Assembly (NCBI RefSeq): GCF_037975245.1
Contig: NC_092562.1
Span: forward strand, 28,719,554 to 28,783,553
Direction of reading: 5' to 3'
Source of the DNA: Apostichopus japonicus
Lineage: Eukaryota > Echinodermata > Holothuroidea > Aspidochirotida > Stichopodidae
Length of the DNA stretch: 64,000 nt
Part shown: piece by piece, positions 1 through 34,546 of the stretch
Layout of the letters: every line of letters starts with the position of its first letter
Position numbering within the stretch: position 1 is the stretch's first letter
Notes under the pieces: model-generated
Databases searched by the model: none
The model's input: the letters and a program-made list of their open reading frames with translations, nothing else
What the model was told of the DNA's origin: nothing
Translations under genes and position numbers: made by a program

Positions 1-1374
1 TCCTACCTAATTAGGAAGCCAAGAGTTGATTTGAGACCCTATCCATGTGGCAATTATGGATGACCTCTGACCGATATCAAGCTTTCTTTTGAATCAGTGT
101 TCAGAGAATAATGAGGGAGACATGTGAGTGATGACGCACCCATTTCTTCTCCACATACCACTATTTAACATCCCCGTCCCGACGGACATATCTACCTCTG
201 CATCTGACCACTCTCTCAGATATTGAGGGAGGGGATGGGAGGACACTCCATTCATCATCACCGCTGTGTGGTCGTGACAAAGAAAGTAATGGAAAGAACA
301 GAACCGAATCACATTCACACTAAAAATATGAAATCTATTGACCACTCCACAACACTGCAAAGCAGCAAGTTTGGAAAGAGAAAGAGAATCTAGTTCCTGG
401 TTGGGTTATGAAACAGGAACTTGATGGTTCTTGAATAAACACTCTAACAGCTATATCAAACAGTCACCTTGTTAACATTATTGCCCAGCTCAGGATTATA
501 ACCAAGTCACACACAGTATTAATTATCAACAAAGCACAACGATTCACAACGGCTGCTGTGGTATCGATATGAGTTACGTAGTGCTTCCAGTTTATAGCTT
601 CCCAGTTTGCAAGTTCAAAGAGAGACAATCTGCTTTATCTAAATATTGCAAAAAGCCTCTGTGTTCTAGGTAAAAAATATGAAAGATAGAGTGCCTCGTG
701 TTTGAACCGTAAAACAGGTAGCCGCTGAAGAAACAAAACATCAAGCCCTCCAATCTTTAGCTTTGCAAACAGCTTTAAAGACTTCCTCAAATGTATTATA
801 TGACAAGCGTGCTGGGATTTTTGGCCATTTTCAAGCTAAAATAATTTTCAACTTACCTGGCAAGGGTTGCATTATTTGTCAATATTTTTCTTTTTAAAGT
901 TTACAACATAGATATTATTTTTATTATTTAATAACTTTACTTAAGCTTAGTTTAGTTAACTTGGTAGTTTAGTTAGCTACCAAGCCAGGGGGGGGGGGGT
1001 AGGAAGCTTCCAAAAAGTGGGGACACAACATCAGAGGGGCATTTTATCATTCCACAACCACCACTCGTTATACTATAAACCGATACACTCTGTATGCTAT
1101 ATACACACACAGGCCATATTACTTAAATATATATGATGTGCTAGTATGCTATCAATACTATTATGGTGCACGTGAATAATTAAAATAAAATATTAAAGTT
1201 AATTAAGGCTTCAGATATCCAAAAGACAGTTCTTCATCAAAGGGGCACATTTTATTTGCCAGTAGGGCACATTTGCTATTTTTGGGGAAAAAAAGTGGGG
1301 GGGGGGACATGCCCACAGTGCCCTCCGGCTCCTACCCCCCTGTACCAAGCTATGAGGCAGGATGGATTTGTTCA
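1..1374. other. Left-edge intergenic DNA, no gene seen
   Basis: I see no exon with splice signals or conserved protein sequence here. The stretch holds AT-rich DNA, a G-run near 989-1000, another near 1299-1308 and short microsatellites. The small open frames show no recognisable domain. Confidence 0.5.
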
Positions 1375-1631
1375 GTTTATGTATGTATGTATGTATGTAT
1401 ATGTGATCTTCCCGCAAGCAGGAACTCGCGAAAGAAGCCATGGAGGCTTATAGACTCGCAAGCTGACCGAAGCCAATCTCTCGGCACACATCCATTTAAC
1501 GTCCATGTCGGGAAGTTGTTATTGAATAACACCCTTGCCAGACGACACACATTGCTGTCGGCGGGGAATTGAACCGGGGATCTCATGACTGGGAGACGCC
1601 GGCGTTAACCACTAGGCTATACACTCCGCCT
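1375..1631 (-). mobile_element. tRNA-derived SINE
   Basis: Read on the minus strand from 1631, the head looks like a tRNA. It has an A-box-like stretch (TAGCCTAGTGGTTAACGCC) followed about 35 bases later by a B-box (GGTTCAATTCC), the internal RNA polymerase III promoter. The head runs into an unrelated body of about 170 bases and ends in a (CATA)n tail near 1380-1397. This head-body-simple-repeat layout is that of a tRNA-derived SINE. The ends do not fold into a proper acceptor stem, so it is not a functional tRNA gene. I did not find a convincing target duplication. Confidence 0.75.
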
Positions 1632-2075
1632 ATTTTCTGTTATTCTGTTACATATCCTACTTCAACCAAGCTGAGATATTATGATAGCCAATGTTCTATC
1701 TGGAATCTTACTAGTAAGTTTAACCTAAGATTCATTTAAGTAGCTAATTGCAATGATATTATCAATGTTTTGGGAGTTTGATTATGGGGCTTTATGAATA
1801 CTAGACCACACATGACAATGTATACTTTGGCGAGGCTAGTCAAGTTGCATATCGAAAGATCTCATAAATAAATCAATTTTGGAGAATGCTGACTGGCTTA
1901 TTAAGTTGTATATTTTAAGGCTACTATTATTGCTATTTAACATATTTAGGTATTCAAAATGAAATGACATTATTGGTGGGTCTGATAAAACACCTGGAAA
2001 CTGATGATCATGTGTCAAAGGTCGTCATACCAGTAATCCTTTTAACAGCTTATCAGTGTAAAATGCAGTCAGCCC

Positions 2076-2497
2076 CAGTGACGTCGCCAGACAGTTCAAT
2101 CTGGGGGGCACAGGGAGGGCACAATGTTTATTTGTGCATGCCATCCTGGGGGAGGGGTTTAAGTGGAGGGGTTGCTTCCCCCCCTTGAGAAATTTTTGAT
2201 TATGGGTCCTTGGATGCAATCTGGTGCTATATTTTGCAACTTGAAGTAACTTTATGATCAAGAATTTTTGGGCTAAGTCCGATATTTATGTTTTTAATTG
2301 AGGCGGATACAAAACATATAAAAAAAAGGAAATTAACCCTTATGCTTTGATGTTTTTAAATAAGAGTGTTGAAAATTGAAATTCATGCAGGGTAGTAGAG
2401 TCATTTTTTGAACACTACAAATTGCATCAAGGGGTGGGGGGGCACGATTTTCGTTTGGGGGCACATGCCCCCCAGGGCCTCCATGGCCACATCACTG
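2076..2497. mobile_element. hAT-like MITE with imperfect target duplication
   Basis: The left end reads CAGTGACGTCGCCAGA and the right end, read inverted, CAGTGATGTGGCCATG, so the element has imperfect terminal inverted repeats with the CAGTG start usual in hAT elements. The flanking octamers GTCAGCCC (2068-2075) and GTCAGAGC (2498-2505) match at six of eight positions, which suits an old 8-bp duplication. The interior is G-rich near both ends and has no transposase frame. Confidence 0.5.
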
Positions 2498-2509
2498 GTC
2501 AGAGCAACT

Positions 2510-3095
2510 TTATAGGATGTTTGCTGGATGTCCCTTGGACTACCAGGTCTGAATTTTTGATTGTCCGAATAGCAAATTTGGTTGTCCAAAATGTACAAGG
2601 TAGGAGAGATGTGCAGGTTTGGTGCATAGCACATGTGCAGGTTTGGTGCATAGCACATAGAATAGATGTGCAGGTTTGGTGCATAGCACATAGAATAGAT
2701 GTGCAGGTTTGGTGCATAGCACATATAATTAATGTGTAGGTTTGGTGCATAGCACATAGAATAGATGTGCAGGTTTGGTGCATAGCACATAGAATAGATG
2801 TGCAGGTTTGGTGCATAGCACATAGAATAGATGTGCAGGTTTGGTGCATAGAACATTAGTATTTGGCCAGTGAAATTTGGTTGGATCATCAGTCCTTCAA
2901 CAGTTTTTGTTTATATTTTATATATATATATATATCTACAAAGTGACAGCAAACATACCAATTTATCATTTTACGTATTTGGGGATATTTTAGTTACATA
3001 TTTGGGGATATTTTAGTTACAATGCAGTCAGAATCTGATGCAAACTTCTAGTCATCGACCTGACGACCATAAAAGCTGAGTTGGGTGTCCGAACA
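2510..3095. repeat. Dispersed repeat with satellite core, copy A
   Basis: The left flank (about 2515-2610) and right flank (about 2975-3095) match, with divergence, the flanks of a much longer copy at 12933-14765. Shared parts include a left AGCAAATTTGGTTGTCC block and a right TTAGTTACAATGCA block. Between them lie about seven tandem units of roughly 33 bp (GATGTGCAGGTTTGGTGCAT...). The same flanks around different unit numbers and lengths point to one transposable family whose core can expand. Confidence 0.65.
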
Positions 3096-3204
3096 GTAAT
3101 GTGACTATCTCGTACAGTATTGGACTAAGGTTCAAAAGAAAAGTATAGCGTGGTGTCACTCATCTAAAGATGTACAAATAATGAATACAACGGTACTAGA
3201 AATG

Positions 3205-4325
3205 TTGACTGATCTTGCTTCTTTATTATGCCTGATGATTCTTTAATATTGAGACAAACATATACGTTATTGAAATTAAATGATGCATATTACACACTAG
3301 CTAACTTATGTGCAGCGTCTACTTATCTTTATATCTACTCCCATTAACCATTGAACTTGATGAAACACTGGTGCATCTTAACATTACATATACATGAAAT
3401 TCAATGCCTTGTGTGTGAACCTCAAGAAGAAAATTTTTCCAAAGACAATAGTTTACCTATCCCAGAATTTCTAGTGGTATCCGTTTGCCAAGTATTAAAA
3501 AAGTAAAGCTTTGCCTATCTTTGGCGGCTTGAGAGTAGTAGGCCATTTAGCTTTAAGAACCACAAATTATTCAACATGTAAAGATGGCGACCAATGTAGG
3601 AACTCAAGACGTTTTTTAATTTTACAATGAAACTATCGCAAGCTTAAAATTATCTTAAGCCTAATATAAAGTAGTACCCTATTTCATGAGTTATCATTTA
3701 GCAGCTAAATAAATGGATACGTCTGCACTAAACTATACAGAAGAAGATGCCATGAAATTCTGACTGCCAAACTAATAGCATTTCTTACTTCTAACCTTAA
3801 CTACCGTAGATTATAAAATATTGATTAGCCACCATATCATCAAAGACTAAATTGTCAGTATCAATCACTTAGTTTAAATACTCAAATCTTACACAGTAGG
3901 ATAAATCATCTGCTTAAAGATTCAATATCACAAAAAATCTGAGATTCTTGAAAATTTCTTCTTTCTTTAAAGAATTCTTATCTGTATAAAGAGAGTCAAT
4001 TTTTTTTTTAGAATTTCACTCACCAAAAACGGAAAAATGTACAAATGAAAAAAAAAAACAAACAGAACAGAAAATTGGCTTCCAATGGAAAATAATAAAG
4101 GACGACAGACATCACAACATGCACTAAAATACTGAGAGAGGGACTGCTACTTTCAGACTTAAAATAACTCATCCTCTTTACTAAGAATCATATTTAACAT
4201 GGTGCTGAACTCTGAGAATTACTAGTCTTTAATACAGCTCTGAAGAGAGATCGTTTCACTTGCTTATCATGGGAAATCCTATCTCTTTCCTAGGGGGGGG
4301 GGGGAGGGGGGGTTAGTTGAGGCAT
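3205..4325 (-). other. SMARCA4: Probable 3' UTR of SMARCA4
   Basis: This follows the SMARCA4 stop codon on the minus strand. A canonical AATAAA (complement of 3222-3227) lies about 1.1 kb downstream, in AT-rich DNA with no open frame or splice signals. The end point is inferred from that signal only. A G/C homopolymer lies at about 4293-4312. Confidence 0.45.
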
Positions 4326-28648
<24,323 letters not shown>

Positions 28649-28696
28649 TGTTGGGCGAATGATTCTACAGTTATGTAGCACTCATTATTCCATAAT
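28649..28696 (-). promoter_or_regulatory. SMARCA4: SMARCA4 5' leader with two tiny upstream ORFs
   Basis: The exon seems to begin after TTTCAG at 28697. In the 48 nt before the start codon there are two upstream ATGs, each closed within 3-5 codons (ATGGAATAA and ATGAGTGCTACATAA). Such uORFs can dampen translation; this is an inference from sequence alone. Confidence 0.5.
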
Positions 28697-29760
28697 CTGA
28701 AATGGAAAACCAAAAGAGTTCAACAAAATAGCTCCATTACAGTTAAGATATTTTGACAATGCAATCTGAAACTATAGATAGCTGCTAACTAGTGACAAAC
28801 GCCACTTTCTTGTGATTGAAATGATGTGGTAAAATCAAACTTCCAGTCAAACTTTTCGTGAATGATTTTCTCGCAAAAATGATAAAATATGGAACCCAAA
28901 TAACAAGTCGGTAAGAAAATTAAATCAATAAAGCAAACACTTTACCAATACCAAAAGGACATGCTATTTTTCTATGTGCACATTTGGTCTAACTAAGGTT
29001 TTGCACAAACTGCCGATGCAAGAGAAATTACAACCATGTCTTTAGGCTACTGATAATCTAGGCTGGACTTTCCTCTTCCAAAAAGATAAAATTTTCAGTT
29101 CCAAAATATAATGCTTGCTTGGAAAAAGGAAAACCTAATTTGATATCCTAGATATTTTCAATCCTAGACAATTTCAATATTGTGTGGCTTCTGTCTCGGC
29201 GTTTAGTATGCCTAGCCTACACTGGTTCCTAATCAACAAATGTTTGGTGTTGATAAAAAAAAATTATCTCTTTTGTCGTCTGTGTGCAATTCCAAACAAT
29301 AAAGTTATGTTGAAATTCCAATGATCCACAAAGAGCTTCATAAATAGCATTGAGTCCCAACACTTGTGGGCGATCTATGTTTCGCTATATTCATCCCACT
29401 AGGCCTACTGCATGCCAAACAACTTAGACAATTAGAAACTTAGAGTTAGGCTAGGCCTAGACCAAGTGTTCTTCAACGCTTTCCAAACAACGCAATATGG
29501 AAAACATTTCAATAACAGTGTGAATATTTAATTAAGGCCGAAACGAATTTCTAAGGCTTTCTGACGTTAGAAAGTTTGAGATTTGGAACGGTAAAATAGC
29601 CAAAAGGCTAGGCTACATTCAGTTAACATTTACGTGTAACGCTCGCTTTGTTTTAGGCCAAAGGCAAGATGACTCTTTGTTTCCCACAATCGAGACTGAA
29701 ATTGAAAATAAAAGCCTTCTTTTCTGACAAATAATATACGAAACGAATAATTGACCTTAC

Positions 29761-29890
29761 TTAAGAAATTTATTCTAAAAAACCAACCTCTTAACACAAA
29801 GATCAACTATGGATCATCTCTGCTATAGAAAGACTCGCACAACTTGTTTTTGGTTTCTTTTTCCGTAAAAGCGGTGGTGTACTAACGTTC
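29761..29890 (-). other. SMARCA4: Possible non-coding first exon of SMARCA4
   Basis: Because coding exon 1 is preceded by a strong acceptor, a 5' UTR exon should lie upstream. A GTAAGG donor after CTTAA lies just below 29761 in a suitable place about 1.1 kb away. The transcription start is not defined by any motif I can see. The intervening DNA (28697-29760) holds no other feature. Confidence 0.3.
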
Positions 29891-30207
29891 CTTACCGTAT
29901 ATTCACAACGTACTATAGACCAGCCGTACATAAACTGTGTTTCACGACATGTCTGTATATTGGCACACTCACTGCGTGTGCATTATATATGCAGTGGCCA
30001 TATATGCAGTACACGTTTTACACAATGCCCCCTGTTCAAGATGTGAAGACATGCAAGGCAAGTTGTACACGTGAATCTAACGTCGGTTTGAGCTTTTACG
30101 TGCTTCTCCATTGCAACGCGGTTAACTTCATTCAAAATGACCGGCCAGTCATTTGCGAAATTCTTTAGCAGATGAGATGATTCTCGTAGGTCTGATTCAG
30201 TTGAAGT

Positions 30208-31093
30208 CAGTGGCGGCGGAACCGGGGGGTCTTGGGGGGGGCTCAGCCCCCCCAATGAAAAAGTTGAGGGGGCAAATGCATGATAAGCCCCCCCAATATG
30301 TACCGGTAAGCGCAACACAACTTCGTCTTAGGACAATGACTTGCCTCATTTCAGCCAGTTCTCCAACATCCCCTTACTCAGTGGCGGAACGTCCATACAG
30401 TCAGGGGGGCAGATGCCCCCCCCCCCTGACGGACTCAAATGGACTGCTGGCGCCCTTTTCAGCTTTTCACTACTTTTTACTTATTCGCGATTATTGACTA
30501 TTTTATTGCGCTCTCATCTACCTATTGACATTTGTCATATTCTGTTGGTGTAATTTTCCGACAAAATGGCGACGACACCTATTTATTCTCCGTTTATCTG
30601 CAAATTAGCAAGGCCCGGAAAGGGTCATTTCCTGCAATCTATAGAGTATCTTTACTCAAAAATTTTCTGTACGCTCCGCGCCAACCTAGAGTGGCGCTCC
30701 GCTTAGATAGTGTCGAAAGCGCCCTACAGACCATTCTTGCCCCCCCCCCCTGACCAATACCCCTAGCTCCGCAACTGCCCTTACTACACTCAAAACGTCT
30801 TTGCGAGTACACTACGAGTAATAGCTACTCTCTTTAAACACCATCGAATATACAAATTACAATGTTTTTACAGACTTTCTCGTTCAATCTAAGAAATTGC
30901 AGGCTTGAGACCCATATTTTAGGGCTAGGTATTCGCAGCATAAAACACTCGGGAAGTGCCGTTTCCGGCCATCTGGGGGTTTGAAAAAACCCAAAATTTT
31001 CTTATACGCTCCGCGCCAACCGATGGTGGCGCTCCGCTTAGATAGTCTCCACAAATTAGCCCCCCCAATAATTTTTCCGTTCCGCCGCGCCTG
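30208..31093. mobile_element. hAT-like MITE family 1, with nested insertion
   Basis: The left end is CAGTGGCGGCGGAAC and the inverted right end CAGGCGCGGCGGAAC. The flanks carry a perfect 8-bp duplication GTTGAAGT (30200-30207 and 31094-31101), the hAT signature. A second element (30379-30777) is inserted inside it. Without that insert it is about 479 bp. There is no transposase. A longer inverted copy lies at 39617-41379. Confidence 0.88.
30379..30777. mobile_element. hAT-like MITE family 2, copy 1
   Basis: The ends are CAGTGGCGGAACG and, inverted, CAGTTGCGGAGCT. The flanks show a perfect 8-bp duplication CCCTTACT (30371-30378, 30778-30785). It is inserted inside the family 1 element. A near-identical copy lies at 46283-46690. 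It holds the GCGCCAACC...GTGGCGC block near its right end. Confidence 0.9.
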
Positions 31094-31101
31094 GTTGAAG
31101 T

Positions 31102-33540
31102 AGATGGCAGATAAGTTTAAGAGGTTATTGAAGTCAATCAGCTTTTACAGTATGTGTTAATTTATATAATGCATACTTCAGTAGCGTGCGCAAGGCACTG
31201 GGGGAGGGAATGTGACAATACGAATAAGGTTTAGTCAGACGGCGGATGATTACTTTCAAAACACAAAAATATGATTAGCACCTGCAACCATGCGTTATAA
31301 ACATAATTTAAAGTCAAATTTGCCTCAGAAGTGCACCATTTGGCTGAACTTCGCACTCCTCTATCGGGAAAGTGTCCCCCCCCCCCACCATCCACAGAAA
31401 TTTTCGGGGAACGAACTTGGGACGGGAAAACATCAGTGATATGCCGGCTACCGTTGTTTTCATAGCACGGTACGTGTGATCGGCATCTCAGAAGGTTTTC
31501 CCTATATATGAACAACTTAACTTTGACTCAATAATTGACCGTAATTCTAGTAAAAGTTCCGTGCCGTCATGTAGCATTGGAGTATATATCATCTATAAGA
31601 AAACTTACACCTTCTCAAATCTGGGTCGTTGACATAGGCTATAGGCCTACAAGAGACTGCGTAACCCTGGCCACCGTACGTGTAATATTACCGTATGTGT
31701 TTATATTTGATATCGTTAATATATAAAGAGCTGTATCCACTGCGAGTATGGGAACACAGCCTCCTCCCCTATACTCCGGCGCACTTTAAAGTCCAATGGC
31801 TTTCATTTTATATCACACGCTCACAAAATCGTTTACATAAGTGTAATTAAAATGATCGGAAATGATTTTGCATCCAAGCCCCCTCAACGGAAACGAAATT
31901 TTCTCAAAGGGAAGGATCCCCTTCCCTAGTCCCCATGCAGAGACCCCAAAACGGAAGTCAGCAAAATTGTGTGCACCCCCCCCCCCCCGCCCACCCATCT
32001 ACACACATGCACACACCGAAAATTCGAACTGATAACAGAGGGTAGAGTCGTTATCATTGTTGCAATGAAAAGTCCAGTATCAATTGATTAGACGTTATTT
32101 AGACTTAAATTCCAGGATTCTTAAAGTGGGGACAAAACATAATTGGCCTTGCCGTCTCACCGACGGTGACTACGGAAGGATTGTATGCAGGCAGACCAAG
32201 ATTAAGCTCTGCGAAGGCTTGAAAGTAAAAATTACTCGGCACTGTCTAAACGAAGTGTTACCATGGGTTGGTGCGTACCGCGCGCACGGATTTTTTTACT
32301 AGAATATAGCTCCTATAGATTGCCGGAAATGACAGAGTTCCCATGCCATGCAAAGTTGCAGATAAAGATATAGGCCTAGCCTGTATGGATAATTAAAAAT
32401 TATAAATAGAAATATATGGTTACTCTGTATCACTGGAACCATCCAATAAATTATGTAAGTTATTGGAATGCAGGAGTAATATATACGATCCACTTTTTAT
32501 AGTTAAAAGAAGCAAGGAAAAAAGTATACCGTATAATCCAGTTTACACACTCTGTGGAATTTTTCGTAGGCCCAATTTGTTCAGTCGTAGGCACAGTGCC
32601 TACTGTCTAAAGTGTAATCCGGGTCTGTTGCCAGGGCGGCAGTCAAACTCCGGCCCCTGCTGCCAGTGCGAGGTAAGTTCAAGTCGACGTCCAAAGCAAG
32701 CCGAGACCGAATCAAATCCGAATCCCGAACACCTGGAGTCCAGTACGAGCCCATGCAATAGGCCTATATGAAATATATTCACTCTATCTGGATTCCATGC
32801 ACCCTACCTGAATATTCTACCCCTCTCCCCCAACCGGTCATACGTCCCACCCACACCTAGCTATCAACACCATAACAGTTTTTGTTAACTCGTTCTATTC
32901 TAAACAAATGTGTTGTAGAGGCTACAGTTACCCAGAGTAGGGTGGACTTTTTCATGTTTTACGAACCTTATGTTGACAGTCCTTTTGAAACCAAATCAAT
33001 CTAAATCGGGATCCGCCGACTTCCATCTATGCTAACTAAAACCTTTTTTTATTTTTTTTTTATTTGACTAGGCTACCTTGACATGTAAATAAAGTACCCA
33101 CAATAAAAGCAGAAGCCAGTGTTTATGTTTTTGATCCGGTCTGTTCACACAATGCTGTTAGTGTTGACCTTGTATCCTACTGTCTAGTCTGTATACGATA
33201 TTACGATCGAAGTCGTTAGTACGGACAGTGCTGTACAGTCTAGAACACTACTTTTATCCGAGTACTATGAAATTTACAAAAGCCTTATGCACATTACTGC
33301 TCCCATTAGTACGGGCATTAAAAGCAAATGTTATAACGGACTTTTTGATCAAGATAATTCAGAATGTCTAGACATATATGTATATTCAAACATTTATGAT
33401 AATTGGAATAATATACGCATAGCGTATACCACAATAGGCATTCATCTTCGTTCAACATGTATACGTAGGCCTACGTGTATGGCAAGCCATATGGGACAAA
33501 CAGCGCATAATATATCCTCGTATTAATACGAATATATACG
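31102..33540. other. Intergenic DNA, no gene recognised
   Basis: Mostly AT-rich with short C-runs. A plus-strand frame at 32463-32771 has closely spaced cysteines (CLKCNPG, CCQCE) and ends at a textbook GCGAG|GTAAGT donor, but I find no recognisable family or upstream exon. Confidence 0.4.
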
Positions 33541-34021
33541 CGTATCTACGAAGACCTAGAGAGGACATGGTAAAAAAAAATATTTATTACGTACGTACGT
33601 AATATTTATTACGTACGTACGTGATAATTTTACGTTCTATACCGAAGATAGTAAGAAGTGGCAGTACGCGGTACGTATATACTGTAACACATTTGTCTAC
33701 ATGCAAGAAGTCAGAAGTCAAGCTTATGCAGCCTATAGACTAGTTAACTCAAAAATGCCGGAGACAGACAATTACGGTACGTTCGTTCGACTAACAGTAA
33801 CACCACAGGTATGCCTGTACTTAAGCCGCCACAATTTTGTGCTGGAACTCATTCCCGGATGCGAAATTATTTTTCCCACTTCGACGCGGCCACATGGGCG
33901 TGGCTTATGAATACGTCAGAGGCCGGCAAGTTTGTGACTTCGACTTCGAGCTCTTACGTATATAGCTCTTTAATTATATACTCAGCTAATATACTCAGGC
34001 CCAATATACTCAGGCCTAAGA

Positions 34022-34095
34022 CATGACTTCATGAGATCCATGATGATGTGCGACTGCTTCTCCCAGTCAATCGGGTCTTCTTGGAGCTCTTGAGG
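34022..34095 (-). pseudogene. Possible captured exon fragment
   Basis: The minus-strand frame encodes LQEDPIDWEKQSHIIMDLM with balanced codon use unlike the AT-rich surroundings. No donor or acceptor pair makes it a working exon here, and it lies inside the Mutator-like element, a group known to pick up host gene fragments. I do not recognise the parent gene. Confidence 0.3.
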
Positions 34096-34504
34096 TAAAT
34101 TCCATCACAAAATCAAACTGTGTTTGTTTATTAGATGTGTTATGAACCTCCCGTGTCAGGAAAAGTTTGGAAAAGAACCTCCCGTGACAGCAGGGTCTGG
34201 AAAAGTTATAAATGAACCTCCCGTGGTATTGATTATTACACTTCATATTACACCAGGTAGGCCCACTGACCTTTCAATGCTAAAAAGCTACAAAGATACA
34301 TGTATTGTATTGTGCCCCATATTGTTTTATCCATCATTCTAAATTATTTGTTCATTTATAAATGAACCCCCTTTTAAACTGCAGTAAGGAGCCTACGTGC
34401 TTTCATCATTAGTTTACGTACGCTACTGGGTATTGTTACGGACTTGAAATATTCTACCCATTTTATTAAACAGTTGTCACTTGCGTCTGTATTAACTATA
34501 ACCA

Positions 34505-34546
34505 GGGAGCTGTTACTGTTAGAGTAGCAGCTCCCTGCTATAACTA
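34505..34546. repeat. AGGGAGCTG hairpin, copy 1
   Basis: Inverted arms AGGGAGCTGTTACT and AGTAGCAGCTCCCT (13 of 14 paired) around a short loop. A second, perfect hairpin of the same sequence is at 62564-62592, and half-sites (AACTCCCTGGT, AACTCCCTGAT) lie nearby at about 34949 and 35035. Confidence 0.6.

Noticed and set aside
2401-2889. 162-codon minus-strand frame and shadows
   Set aside because: Repeated YAPNLHIYSMC-type translation of the 33-bp satellite core of a dispersed element, not a gene.
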